NCBI RefSeq assembly: GCF_037975245.1 | Contig: NC_092579.1 | Span: 31,386,666-31,450,665 of the forward strand | DNA from: Apostichopus japonicus | Taxonomy: Eukaryota > Echinodermata > Holothuroidea > Aspidochirotida > Stichopodidae | DNA length: 64,000 bases | Direction: 5' to 3' | Shown: positions 1-11,429 of the stretch, one piece after another | How the letters are laid out: every line of letters starts with the position of its first letter | Numbering within the stretch: position 1 is the first letter of the stretch | Program-made: the position numbers and the translations under genes | The notes under the pieces: model-generated | Told to the model about the DNA's origin: nothing | Databases searched by the model: none | What the model saw: only the letters and a program-made list of their open reading frames with translations

Positions 1-1000
1 TATTACACAGTTGCTAGAAGTCATGGAAGCACATGATGGTTTACCATGAATATACTAATATGTTGTTGGTACTTGTGTGTTGGCTGAAAAGCCAGTTTTC
101 ATCTTTGCTAAGTGTACTTGTTGTAGTGTCGGTCCTTATTTCACTTGTCAAGTTTCTCGTTTCAAGAATGATGTTTATTTCAGACATTTTTCAATTTTCC
201 AGTTCCTCATGAATGTGCTTGCTAAGTTTGTTTAAACTAGTACATGCTCTCCAAATTGTTTGACTGATGAAATGTTCTGAAATTGTGTTGAATTCATTCC
301 TTTCAATCAGCTTGACCATTATAGTGAACAATATACATCAAAGGAAGTTTTGGCATTTTACGAAGTACTCCATAGGTTTGATAGCAATGTCTAGTAAGGT
401 TCATTAAAGAGTCATATTGCAAGTATTAAAAATAAACAGGCACTTAGTAACAAATAGAGGTACAGTTTATTCATGTTTGTAAACATTCATCAAAAAGGTA
501 TCTGCATATGCAAACAGAAAGATGATCTTATGTAAAACTACTTTAAAAAAAATACTTAAATTTATGTCACACCAAAGGTATATATATACTGTACATATTG
601 CTTTGATATTTGTCTTTACAGCATTGCATTGGCCACACTGATTCACAAGGAGACTCCATGAACTGTGACTGTAACATCCTGCTGGAGGTCTGAGACATTG
701 AAGATTCTGTAATGCTTCCGTTTGGGTATGCAGTTTACTATAGTAACACAGAAATATTTAAGCTCTGGTATTTGTTTCGTTTATTTCTGCCATTAAACCA
801 CAATCATATACATTTGTTTATATATTGTTATATCAATGAGGCAGCAGTCAGGGTTGTTTAGGTAGTCAGGGGGAGGGAAGGGAGGGAGTGTATAAAATGA
901 GTCTAGTTGCAATGTCTATCTGCTTTCCAATATATGAAATCTTCTTATCTTGTACAATACTGTCTCAGGTGAAAGAAGAAGATGAAGAAAATTGAAGGAA
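1..1000. other. No recognised feature
   Basis: AT-rich sequence with stops in all frames. I see no exon with convincing splice borders and no repeat family shared with the rest of the window. It may be intron or intergenic DNA upstream of the ABCC exon fragments. Confidence 0.4.
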
Positions 1001-1049
1001 AATTGTGAGTCTTGGATGTCTGTAATGAAGCTGGATCAGGTTTAGAACA

Positions 1050-1163
1050 AGTGGTTGAAAGATCATAAACTCCACCAAATACGAGAAGATCCTTCAAGCC
1101 TGTCCTCTACAGAGAGATCTGGAAGTGTTATCTGGAGGTGATTTAATAGAAATTGGAGAAAAA
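1050..1163 (+). pseudogene. ABCC/MRP NBD1 exon fragment, copy 1 (3' part)
   Basis: This is the 3' half of an exon from nucleotide-binding domain 1 of an ABCC (multidrug-resistance-associated) transporter, an ATP-driven membrane exporter family. The part matching copy 2 covers the stretch ending LEVLSGGDL-EIGEK, which in ABCC proteins lies just before the LSGGQ signature. The exon ends at a good donor (AAA|GTAAGA at 1164), where ABCC genes are expected to have an intron. A one-base insertion near 1066 relative to copy 2 shifts the frame, and the upstream half is not recognisable, so this copy cannot be used as it stands. Homology to copy 2 continues about 65 bp into the intron, showing that a block larger than the exon was duplicated. 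Confidence 0.7.
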
Positions 1164-1244
1164 GTAAGATTCAAGGAAAACATCAGTGTGAGCCAGTATC
1201 ATGAACATCAGTCTTGTCCTCTCAACAGTTGATTGTTGTCAAGA

Positions 1245-2160
1245 TCATTTCTAAATGTAGGAGACACGGTGCCTTAGCCTGTTGGAACCAGTCGGTATTT
1301 GGTGTGGTCAGTTTTTGTGCTAAATGTACGAGACACGGTGCCTTAGCCTATTGAAAATAGTCGGTAATTGGTGTGGTGTGTTTTTGTGCTAATTGAATGA
1401 GACACGGTGCCTTAGGCTGTTGGAATTAGTTGGTATTTGGTGTGGTCAGTTTTTGTGCTAAATGTACGAGACACGGTGCCTTAGCCTGTTGGAACCAGTT
1501 GGTATTTGGTGTGGTCAGTTTTTGTGCTAAAGGTACGAGACACGGTGCCTTAGCCTGTTGGAACCAGTGGGTATTGTGTGTGTTCTTGTTTTTGTGCTAA
1601 ATGTATGAGACATGGTGCCTTAGCCTGTTGGAACCAGTTGGTATTTGATGTTGTTTTTTGTGTGCTAAACTACTATTCTTACAGAAAGGCTGAACAAGTT
1701 CCATGATATAGTTTGAACAGAGTGACACATTCCACTCATTCCAAGCAACCATGACAACATCAAAATGAACCTAATTGGTTTCTTAGTTTATTGGCATGAG
1801 ATGTAGTCTGTTTTTGTGCTAAATTATTGAGACATGGTGCCTTAGTTTATTGGTATTAGTTTTTAATTAGAAATGTAGGAGACATTTTTGTGCTAAATGT
1901 ATAAGACCTCAGCCTTAGCCTATTGGAACCAGTCAGTAATTGGTGTGGTGTGTTTGTATTAAATTGATAAGTTCTGCCTTAGTTTATTGATATGAGTTGC
2001 TAATTAGTGTGGTCTGTTTTGTGCTAAATTAATGAAACCTGTTGCCTTAGTTTGTTGGAATGAATTTGTAATAAGTATTTTTGTTGTCTAAAATTAATAA
2101 GACATTGTACCTAGTTTGATGGAACGACTTGGTATTTAGTGAGGTCTTTTTTGAGAGTTG
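1245..2160 (+). repeat. 69-bp minisatellite, block 1
   Basis: The phrase GAGACACGGTGCCTTAG recurs at 1261, 1330, 1399, 1468, 1537 and 1607 (spacing 69, 69, 69, 69, 70). After about 1700 the units decay but the TTTTGTGCTAAAT and GCCTTAGTTTGTTGGAA phrases remain recognisable. It lies between ABCC exon copies 1 and 2 and looks like expanded intron sequence. Confidence 0.85.
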
Positions 2161-2353
2161 TTCAAACCAGTGTCCAATAACTTTGATCTGACCATAAAAT
2201 TTCATTTCTTTCACAAATTGCCCCTCTAGAAGAGTATACATGTTTTGTCTCACGGCTGACAGTTTGGTTGTTAACAGGGTTTGACTTTTTTACTTTTGCT
2301 GTTACTTTGAAGAAAAATGACTAATTTGTTTTGTATTCCTCTCCTTTCATCAG

Positions 2354-2530
2354 AGATCTCTGGCCTATGTTGCTCAACAAGCTTGGATCCAAAATGATAC
2401 CGTGAGAGGAAACGTTCTGTTTGGTAAAGATCTCAACTCCACCAAATACGAGAAGATCCTTCAAGCTTGTCCTCCACAGAGAGATCTGGAAGTGCTATCT
2501 GGAGGTGATTTAACAGAAATTGGAGAAAAA
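2354..2530 (+). pseudogene. ABCC/MRP NBD1 exon, copy 2 (complete but donor lost)
   Basis: After an acceptor (CCTTTCATCAG, AG at 2352-2353) there are 59 open codons running from RSLAYVAQQAWIQNDTV through RGNVLFGKDLNSTKYEK to GGDLTEIGEK. This is the Q-loop region of NBD1 in ABCC transporters, between Walker A and the signature motif, and the match to the family pattern (AYVxQQAWIQN, NxLFG, GGDLTEIGEKG) is strong. The donor that copy 1 keeps as GTAAGA is TTAAGT here, so splicing at the normal place should fail and the frame reads on into intron sequence. No Walker A or LSGGQ exon is visible nearby. I read it as a decaying duplicate exon; it could also be one exon of a gene whose other exons lie left of the window. 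Confidence 0.8.
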
Positions 2531-2609
2531 TTAAGTTTCAAGGGAAACATCATTGTAAGCCAGTATCATGAACATCAGTCTTGTCCTCTCAACAGTTGCT
2601 TGTAAAGAT

Positions 2610-3260
2610 CAGTGCTAAATGTTCGAGACATGGTGCCTTAGCCTGTTGGAACCAGTCGGTACTTTGGTGTGGTCTGTTTCGTGATAAATTAAAGAGACAT
2701 TGTGCCTTAGTTTGGTGGAATGAGTAGCTAATTAGTGTGGTCTAACGAGTGCTAAATTGAAGAGGAGTACTGTGATAATTTGTTGGTAGTTAGTGTGGTG
2801 TGTTTGTATTAAATTTATAAGTTTTGCCTTAGTTTATTGATATGATTTGCTAACTAGTGTGGTCTGTTTTGTGCTAAATTAATGAGACCCGGTGCCTTAG
2901 TTTGTTGGAATCATTTTGTAATTAGTAATTTGGTTGTCTTAAATTGATGATTGTTGCCTTAGATTGTTGGAAAGAGTTGCCAATTAGTGTGGTCTGGGTT
3001 GTGGTAAATTAAAAAGACAGTTGATTGTTGTCAAGATCAGAAAACTCAAAGATGACTCAAGAAAACTCATTTGAAGGAAAAACACCAGCTAAGCTGGAAA
3101 GCTGCAATATACAGTCAAGGTTAGTCATAAGAAAGAAAGGTTCATAAAAATACATATTTAATTATGTTTCCACCAGTAAAGTTTCAATCACAGTCTAAAC
3201 TTTGTTGGAATTAGTTGCTAATTAGTTTTTTATGTTTTGTGCTAAATGTACGAGACTTAC
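2610..3260 (+). repeat. 69-bp minisatellite, blocks 2 and 3 (decayed)
   Basis: Units with GAGACATGGTGCCTTAG, TGTGGTCTGTTT and GTGCTAAATTAATGAGAC repeat between ABCC copies 2 and 3. They are more diverged than block 1 and are interrupted around 3020-3180 by sequence without repeats. Same family as the 1245-2160 block. Confidence 0.7.
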
Positions 3261-3307
3261 TTTGAAGAAAACTGGCTATTTCTTGTGCATTCCTCTCCTT
3301 TCCTTAG

Positions 3308-3343
3308 GGTTCTGTGGACTATATAGATCAACAGTTAGCTTTT
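3308..3343 (+). pseudogene. ABCC/MRP NBD1 exon fragment, copy 3 (5' part)
   Basis: After CCTCTCCTTTCCTTAG, which matches the acceptor tract of copy 2, twelve codons read GSVDYIDQQLAF, the start of the same ABCC exon (family pattern GSVAYVPQQAW). The next codon is a stop, at the junction with the LINE sequence that begins about 3344. The LINE insertion or a later deletion therefore cut this exon copy. Confidence 0.65.
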
Positions 3344-3659
3344 TGACATAGCGCCACCCCATCATCCTTCACTCTATGACTTACCCGCCATTTACAAAAC
3401 GTACGTCTCCTTGGATACCAACACAACGCTGCAGAGTACACTTTCGATTCATAGTGTGTCTCTTCGAAAGGAGTTCCTATTCTTTCCGTCCGCCGTCTTA
3501 GGCTGGAGACTAATTCTTTCTAGTAAGTAAAGTTTATGATCAATTTCATTGTATAAAAGCCATTTAAAACCCGTAGGGAGGGGCTGTTTTGCCAATATGA
3601 CAACCCCTTACCCACCTATAACCGCCCCCTTAGTCGAAAACCAAAACCTCTCTGATTTT

Positions 3660-4749
3660 GACATAGACATTAATGACTGGATCCCTGTACAAAAATAGCA
3701 GAAAAAGACAACGTCCAATATACGTTGAAATAAACCCATCTCCAAACTCCAAACCAACCACCAAAAAGTCCGCTCAAACAATCATTGTATCAGGAATCTT
3801 ACCAGAACTATCAAAAAACCCAATAAACACTTGCTAAACTAATCAATGAAGAAAAACCAAATGCCATGATCTCAAATATAAACCGTCTTCGTAGTAACGA
3901 CATCCTAATCACCCCCATGACCCTAAAACTGCAAATATCCTCCTGAAACCATGGAAGACTTAACTAGGCAACCCCAAACCAAGAATCCCCCAAAAAGTAT
4001 GACAAAGAAACTTCTCCGTAGTAGCCTGTGGCATAAACCCTGAAATTCAAATCAAAGATATTGAACAAGAACTCAAAGACCAAGAATACACCCCAATACA
4101 AGCTAAAAGACTCATTAGTCATGCCACAAACAATACAGCTTGGAAAGTAAAAATGACGTTTGAAGAACAAGAGCCTCAACAATCCCTAATCAAACAAGGT
4201 TTCTACTTAGGATACTCTAAACACAAAACAGAAGAATACCACGAACCCCCCCAAATCACTCAATGTTTCAAATGTCAACTCTTTGGACACACCCCCCATA
4301 CTTGCAAAAATCAAACCAGATGTCTCAGATGTGGCAAAAACCACAGAGTTAAAGACTGTCCCAAACCAAAAGAAAACCCAAAATGTGCCAATTGCTCAGG
4401 GACTCATGTCGCCCTTTACAAAGGATGCCCAAAATTTAAAGAAGCTAAAACTGAAGCTAATAACAAACAACAAGAACAAAGAACCTACGCGAATGTAACC
4501 AATTTTACCCCTAAAATTGAAATAACGAATAAAATCGTCACTGAAAAAAAACTTAATATTGCAACCTCTGTAATTGAATTAGTACAATACACCTTCCAAA
4601 CAGCCAACATTAATATTAAATCTGACGACCTTGCCAGTTACGCCACCGTGTTAGCACTAAAACACCTAAACTTAAATATCCCAGAAACTGTAATTATGGA
4701 ACGTCTCCACCATCCTTCAATATTTAGCCCTCCTCAATCACCTACATGA
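3660..4749 (+). pseudogene. LINE-A ORF1 (gag-like, CCHC zinc knuckles)
   Basis: ORF1 proteins of this LINE group bind the element's RNA. The last 198 codons (4153-4749) are open and hold three zinc knuckles: CX2CX4HX4C (starting CFKCQLFGH), CX2CX3HX4C (CLRCGKNH) and CX2CX3HX6C (CANCSGTH), followed by a lysine-rich tail. Upstream, about 4020-4250 reads like the RRM-like domain that precedes the knuckles in this group (GINPEIQIKDIEQEL and ISHATNNTAWKVKM), with stops and frameshifts before that. The stop at 4747-4749 overlaps the ATG of ORF2. Confidence 0.8.
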
Positions 4750-7490
4750 CAAGCACACTCCCTCCTTCGGTCAAGTTCCTCCACCTAAATATCAACAGTA
4801 TCCTTCCAAAATTAAGCCTCCTACTTAGTATATTCGCCAACCACTCCCCGGATATCATTTCTTTAAACTAAATACAAATTCCCACCTTAGCATCCCTGGT
4901 TACCAAACTTTCAGACACGATATCTCTCGATATATGGTTTGAGTACTTATTGCTGAAAAAAACAACCTCAAAGCCACCCTCCTCCCAAACAAACCCAAAC
5001 AATTGAAATTGTACTCGAAAGAGACAATAAACCTCTCCACATTATTAGCTATTATAGTCCCCAAATGAGCCCATATCCACAATCAAAAACAGTTCTAATA
5101 AAAATACAATACTACTAGGAGATTTAAATGCCCACCACATCATTTTTGGTAGCACCAAAATATCTGAAAAAGGCATATCCCTCTTAGAAATATGTGATAA
5201 ACACAACTTAACAATAATTAACCAAAATACCAAAACTAGGATAAACCCAATAAACAATAATACTGAACTACTTGACTACGCCATAACCTCAAACCACCTT
5301 GCAACTAAAACTCATTCGATTCAAATCCTAGAAGATGACCTAATCAGTGACCATTTTCCACTCCTTTTTGAGCTAGACATAAACCTCAGTCGCATCCAAA
5401 ATAACGAATTAACGTATAATTACAATTAAGCAGACTGGACATCATTTAAAAAGGGATCATAACAAACAACACTATTGCCAATTACCACAACAACAAGCTA
5501 AATTACATCGGCATATATTGTGACAGCATTGCCCAACATATCTTTAATACCTTCAAAAAACACTGCCCCTTAAAAACAAAACAGAAATCCAAAACTAAAT
5601 AGGAATATTCTTACACTAAATAAATCAGACGTCGACTACATAGAACCTATATGATCTCCCCAGATCCAACTCTAAAAACCTAAATTAACCAACTTGAAAA
5701 ACAAATAAATAGACAAATATCGGCGGTCGACCAAAACCGAGTCCAAAACAAATGCGATTCAATCATTAATGACAAAAACCCAAAACACTTTTGGAAAAAT
5801 TAAAGAAATATCGAAAACCCATTACAACCCAAACACAGGTAATACAGACGAATGCCTTAGAGATAAAGTAGGTAACCTCATCACAAAAACTTAAGACCAA
5901 ATAAAGCTTAGTGAATCATACTTGAAAACTATATTCAATATCTTAGATGGCCCTCCATACGATAACAGATTCCAACACAAAATAAACCGTACAATTATCT
6001 GTAATGCAACCAGCTTTATCCCCAACTTCTAAGGATGTCTCAACAAAAACATCCCTCTACTCAAAGAAATAGATATAAATGATTGGTATAGTGCCACGGA
6101 ATATGCAAAAATGCCTCCTCCCCTGGTCTTGACAATATAAATGACCTAATGCTAAAAGATTCCCCTCCGTGGGCCGCCGATATTCATTAACTCTCATATT
6201 TTCCCATTATTTAACAAACTTCTTAGACTGGGTCATTTCCCAACCCTGTGGACATCCGCCAAAATGATTTTAATACTGAAACTAAGTAAAGACACACCAA
6301 AATTCAAAACTATCAACCAATTAGTCTCCTACCAGCCTTAGGTAAGATTTTCGAAAGAATTATAGATAACCGCACCAGAAACCACCTTGAGCAAATTAAT
6401 CACTTTGCCCGTATCAATCAGGCTAATTCCGGGCACACAAATCTACAATAAACCAAACTTTCCACCTTTCCAAAGAAATTCGCATCGGCTTCATAAAAAA
6501 ACATGATACCACTGCCCTCTTCCTTGATGCCAAAAAGGAGTTCGACAAAACTTGGCACAACGGCATAAGAATTTAACTACTTAACTTTAATCTCCCCTCC
6601 AATTACACCAGACTTCTTTCCTCTTTCCTTAGTGAGCGCAATGCCAAAATATGCTACAAAAACCAACAATCAAAACCTTTTCCACTTGGTGCAGGTACTC
6701 CACAGGGCGCTGTTTTCAGCCCCCTCCCCTGCACCCTATATGTTAATGATTTGAACATCCCCCCTCTATCTAAATGCAACTATAGTCAGTACACTGACGA
6801 CATAGCCATTTGGAGCACCAGTAAAAATATCTATATGACGGAACTAAATATTAAAAGAGCAATTACACATCTCGAAAAGTGGTGCTCGATGTGGAGAACA
6901 AAAATATATCCCTCAATATCTAACCTAGCCAATTTCTCCATAATAAACTCAAAATACCATAACCATATTGCCAAAATGAATCTTTTCAACACCTCAATCA
7001 CTGCTACTCCTAATGCAACCTTCCTTGGTACCACTTTCGATAGCAAATTATCGTTTAATCTACTTTGTAACAGAACTGCAGGATGCTGCTGGTTCCAACT
7101 TAAATCCATTCAAATCCTCTCACACAAATATAACTTCCCTCCGAAAACCATTATCCAAATCTATAAATCCAAAGTAAAAATGATTCTCAGTTACGGGAGC
7201 ATCTCCCTGCTTACCATCTCTAATCCCAATAAACAAATTTTAAACAGAATCCACACCACAGCTTATCGACTCGCACTCAAAATCCCTACCTATATTGCTA
7301 CTTTGTACGTTCTCCGTGCAGGAAACACAAAATCTACTTTCACCCGACTTGAAGAATTCAACACCAAGTTATACAATAACAACCTCTAGAACGACCCTTT
7401 GATTGAAGACCTCCCCCTGAAATACAAAGTCGCAACAACTCACTACCCCAAAACCAAACCCTTTCTGTATTCACAATTGTTACTACTTAA
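4746..7490 (+). pseudogene. LINE-A ORF2 (APE endonuclease and reverse transcriptase)
   Basis: The start KFLHLNINSI...HSPDIISLN and, near 5120-5160, the LLLGDLNAHH...FGS segment are the hallmarks of the APE-type endonuclease that nicks target DNA. The DLISDHFPLLFEL segment near 5340-5375 carries the endonuclease SDH motif. Reverse transcriptase motifs follow: a worn NYRPISLLPALGKIFERI-like block near 6300-6370, GTPQGAVFSP near 6700, and YTDDIAIW near 6793 in place of YADD. A 212-codon open stretch (6751-7389) covers the palm C-terminus and thumb. At least a dozen stops and frameshifts interrupt the whole, so it is not functional. Confidence 0.8.
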
Positions 7491-8153
7491 AGTCTCATTC
7501 CATTAAAAAAATCCTTTCCTAAATGGTTCTAGGCCCAAGTATACTTATATATACAGATTATATTGTTACCAAACAATAGAAACCACAACCACTCCCTACC
7601 CAAACAATAGAAACCACTCCGTCTCCACAATTCTCAGTACTTAAAAAATTCCTCTCCTTTAGAAATCCCTCCCTAAGTGACTCTTTGACTCTGACCTCGG
7701 GTATGATTATGGCTATCCTGTCCAATGTAAATATATAAGACTTCATTTACCAGCAATTCCCTGACTGAACATAGACAACCTTTCCAAGAAAAAAAAAAAA
7801 AATGTCTATTCTATAAAAACAAACTTATTATCCCCCGTAGGACCTCTCGCCAGGTCGACCAGGGGTTAAACTCCTTTTGATTTGATATCAACAACAACAA
7901 AGACAAAACTTTTACTCGAATTAAAAAAAAAGGTAACTAATTTCATTTATTTCATTTCATTTATTGATTTTTGTTCTATTTTAACATAAGTATGACATAT
8001 GACATAGAAGGAGATAAGAAACAAAACTTGTGAAAGGAAGTGTATTAAAAAACCCTATAGGGCTTGTCGGGTAGTGACACTCCCTAAAAACTCCCTAAAC
8101 TCTAAACTCCCTAAAGACATCATGATTAGATTTTGGTTTCATTTAATCAATAG

Positions 8154-9714
8154 GTAGAGGAATTGGACACTCTTGCGCAAGATATCAACGACTTGAAGTA
8201 CTCTGCTCAGGCGGCCTCCATTCTAGGTATGTACTTAATAATAATATAATAATAATAATCAATGTACTGTGTTTGGAAAGAAACTTTTTGCTGCTTTGGA
8301 TGAAGATTAAGGATTCTTGTTTTTCAAAAGGCAAAATGCAAGATGGACTATATATGAAAGGATGAATACCAAAACTTTAAGAAAAGAAATTGGGTGGGGG
8401 GGGGGGGGAGGGGGAATCAGGCAGAGACCATCATGTTACTACCCTGTTAATTTTGTGTAGGACGCTGGTTAATTTAAAAGGAAGAAATCCTTTAGTACCC
8501 TTGAGTTTCTGAAAGGTTTCTTCTTTGGGATAACAGTGGAGAGACATATCGATGTTCTCTTTTGGGTCTGATCGTCAGGAAAATGCAGATTAAACTGCCG
8601 TGTCCATTTGGAACCTTGGAATTGAACCCTGCTACTGGAACAAATGTATTCCATCAGAGCATAGACAATGATTCAGAGAAATATGGCCTTTATATTAATA
8701 ATCTGTTGTTTTCTTTCCCAAATTTTTCTCTTTGGTTAAACAATGAGTGAAAAGATTCATTCGGTTGGAAGCAGCACCGCCCCTTTTCACACCTTTTTTT
8801 TTGGGGGGGGGAAGAGACCTATTAGCCCTTAGGGTCTGAAAATATTACAATAGGATTATTGTGGTGGACAGGACAGACAACAGTTATTTTTGCTTGTAGC
8901 TGAATGTATGATGTTCAGGGATCACAAGGAAGTATCAAAAGCCTGATCAAAACTGCCGTCTTTTGTACTATCGAAATTTGTCAGAATAAAGAAATTGAAA
9001 GCCAAAATATAAAGAGTTTATCTGGCCTTGTAGACTGCGATTGAACCAGTCTCTGTCATCTACAAATAATAGAAAGTGGGTATCCATTTCTGTTTGTGAC
9101 AGCAATAACAAAAAATGACTGCAAATTAACAAGTTTTTGTAAACTTTCTCTATTCAGGGATTTGAATCCCAAATTCCACTCGAATATACCCCCCCCCCCC
9201 TACTTATGAACTGTCACGTAGCTCAAGGTGACAAACTTACTACAAAGATGAGAATAGGCCTTAGGTGGTTCCTAATTCAATGACATTTCTCACAGTTAAT
9301 TGAATTGACTTCCCCCACCCTCCAGATTATCCTCACCCATAGAAAATACCCTCCACTCAAGAATACATAAAAAAAACCATGGCTTACCAAGAACCTCTCT
9401 GCGTTCATTTTTCAGATTCCAATGAACCTTTCATCAGCAAAGGAATGGCGCAACTCGGTCTGAAGGGCAATCGACCGCTGGCGGAATGGCTTGACCGGTA
9501 CAACGCCAACCAGCCGGACCTGGCCGCCAAGCCCAACTTCACCACATTTCCACTGGACTTTAAGCCGTCACCGTGCAAACCGCTCTTCTTTGACATAGCT
9601 CTGAACCATATAGAGTTACCCTCCTTGGATGAGAAACTGGAACAGAATAAATCGTCCCCGCAGGGGGGTCTGGGTGGGTTCCTGCGTGGATGGTGGAGCG
9701 GGGGTGAAAAGTAA
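8154..9714 (+). CDS. SRP68: SRP68, signal recognition particle 68 kDa subunit: last two exons
   Basis: SRP68 is a protein subunit of the cytosolic signal recognition particle; with SRP72 it binds 7SL RNA and takes part in targeting secretory ribosomes to the ER. Exon 8154-8226 (AG at 8152-8153, donor GTATGT at 8227) encodes VEELDTLAQDINDLKYSAQA and ends ASIL. Exon 9416-9714 (acceptor TTTTTCAG) completes the split codon to give SIL-DSNEPF and runs to TAA at 9712. The C-terminus contains PSPCKPLFFDIALNHIELP and LDEKLEQ, then a glycine-rich GGFLRGWWSGG end. This closely follows vertebrate SRP68 (PCKPLFFDLALNH, EDKLEQ, short GYIKGIFG-type tail). Upstream exons lie left of the window or were not recognised; if the former, LINE-A and the ABCC fragments sit in an SRP68 intron. 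The exons have no damage and look functional. Confidence 0.9.
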
Positions 9715-10595
9715 CTCTCGATTTGCCACGATGTCGGAAAAAGGATTTCGGAAAAAGGTCTTTTGTATACATAAGCCGGTAGTATTTGGGAGGGCTCTCA
9801 CTCTTCTCCTGCATGTGCTATAATCATCTTTTATTTAAGTTTTATTTGATTTTATTTGTTTTTTAGTATAGAAAACTACACCTTGTTGCAATGCAAACAC
9901 CTCTGTGTTTGCATTGCAACAAAGGAAGGCCAAAAAGAATAACACTCACTTTTTTAACCTGGCTTGGCAAACAAAATTTGAAGAATATTCAAAATGGGAT
10001 TTGGAATTTTATATATTTTGGATTTGGTGTTTGTGTGTTTATCTTGTTTATCTTGTTTAGAGAAAAAGAAGAAAAAAACAGCATCTTTATTTGATGGGGC
10101 TTTAAAGTTTTAAAAATGGGTTTCGGTTGTTGATTTCTTGGTCTACAAACATTGTGGTGCTTGACTGACTGACACTTTATGGGGGCATGATAAGGTGACT
10201 GAATTTAATATTGGCAGGAGTTATGGATGGTAGTTGGAAGGACCAGGGGTGGGGTGGGGGGTGGTGAGGCGAAGGATAGAGAAGGAGAAATGAAAGTGAA
10301 GAGGGAGAATCTTTGAATTGAATTTTCAGTTTGCAGTAGCACAGGTTTGCTGCATGATAAGGCTATATTTAAAGAAACTTTCAATAATGCACTCTTCGTG
10401 TATATAATTTGGGGTGTGGTAGTCGGAGCGGGGGGGGGGGGGGTGATTGAGACAGCAATGAAAGGGAGCAACCTTTCCACATATATGTTGTTTGTGCTAT
10501 GGTAGTAACGTTTCCTTTTTCAAACTGGAGGGCAAAAAATGTAAAAATTGAGATATCTAAAATTAATTCAAAATCAGGTTTAGTTAATAAATGAA
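9715..10595 (+). other. SRP68 3' UTR and downstream flank
   Basis: No coding sequence follows the SRP68 stop. A perfect 18-bp hairpin lies at 9884-9923. A candidate polyadenylation signal AATAAA is at 10586-10591; earlier variants may be used. A purine-rich G/A stretch runs 10229-10315 and a poly-G run lies near 10430. The true transcript end cannot be told from sequence alone. Confidence 0.45.
9884..9923 (+). promoter_or_regulatory. 18-bp perfect hairpin in the SRP68 3' UTR
   Basis: Positions 9884-9901 (TTGTTGCAATGCAAACAC) are the exact reverse complement of 9906-9923, with a 4-base loop CTCT. It starts 170 bp after the stop codon, so it should be in the mRNA 3' UTR. A stem this perfect could be a protein-binding element, or the residue of a small inverted-repeat element. 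Confidence 0.6.
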
Positions 10596-10620
10596 AGTTA
10601 AAGACAATTTTATTGATGGT

Positions 10621-10745
10621 AGCAGGGGCGCCATGGTATTGTAAACTGAATCAGCAATCAGCCATGGAAGGCCAACTCCTTTTTGTTGGGAACTTGTCGT
10701 CAAGCAAACCTATGGATTCAAGCCCTATCTGGCTAAAGTAAGATG
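10621..10745 (+). repeat. Possible worn tRNA-derived SINE
   Basis: The segment begins GGGGCGCCATGGTATTGTAAACTG, which resembles a decayed tRNA A-box region, and has ATTCAAGCCC about 95 bp later as a poor B-box match. Both boxes deviate from consensus, so this is a tentative call. Confidence 0.3.
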
Positions 10746-11273
10746 GGGTTATTATTTTTATCTAGGAGAAATCAATTCTTTTTCCCCTCATGTTGAAATG
10801 GTCTTCCAAATGTTTAAAAAAAAATGTCCAAAAAGAATGTACTGGTGTGAATTGGATAGCCACCTGGTGTGAAGTAAAAAGGCCATAGGCTTATCCCATA
10901 TGTACATGTGACTGCTTAGTATCATTAAATAACTGCCCTCCAGGCTGATATTATAAATAATAGAAACATTATAGAAACTAACTGTCTGTTGTCACCCAAC
11001 CATCTCAATAGTAGATGCAGGTATCACTAAGAATGTTTATGAAATATGTATTGCATGTTTTGATTAGTATTTGCATAATAATTTGATGAGGGATAACCTG
11101 TTTCTGGACAGGTAGTTGAAGGGTATTAACTGTGGTGGGAGGGATGAAGGTATATCCTGTCCATGAACTGATTTGTCATTAAAAAAAAGAAGTTATTTCA
11201 AAGTATCATTCTTTTTTTTCCTTTTTTTCTTCCTTTTACATGAGTATTGTAAAAGGAAAAGCAAAGATTGAGT

Positions 11274-11337
11274 TTGAGCCAGGGACCTTGAGATGCAAAA
11301 GCAAAAGTCTTTACCACTAGACCATTAGGTGGGCCTC
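11274..11337 (-). repeat. tRNA-like sequence (SINE head)
   Basis: On the minus strand it reads AATGGTCTAGTGGTAAAGAC, containing an A box that fits TRGYNNARNNG. About 45 bases on is AGGTCCCTGGCTC, a weak B-box match. This is a tRNA-derived repeat head rather than a tRNA gene, since the stems do not pair well. Confidence 0.45.
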
Positions 11338-11429
11338 TGGTTTCTAAAGCTTTACAAATATTTAAAGATCCTGCTGTTTGGACTTAGTTGTAAAAACATT
11401 TTCTCCACTACTCCCTCACCCCCGATTAG

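Larger units (their letters stand above)
3344..7900 (+). mobile_element. LINE-A: non-LTR retrotransposon of the I/Jockey type, decayed
   Basis: A near full-length non-LTR retrotransposon: a 5' leader, an ORF1 with three zinc knuckles, an ORF2 with an APE-type endonuclease and a reverse transcriptase, and a 3' UTR ending near a short (CAA)n tract at 7890-7900. ORF1 stop and ORF2 start overlap as ATGA at 4746-4749. Many stops and frameshifts show that it is dead. A second, partial copy (LINE-B) lies at 14118-16346 and aligns to 5045-6465 of this one. The clade call rests on the zinc-knuckle ORF1 plus APE endonuclease layout; an exact clade needs a phylogeny. Confidence 0.85.

Noticed and set aside
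9379-9415. ATG at 9379 as the start of a separate 111-residue protein
   Set aside because: The matching SRP68 exon begins at 9416 after TTTTTCAG and joins the 8154-8226 exon in phase; the preceding codons are intron.
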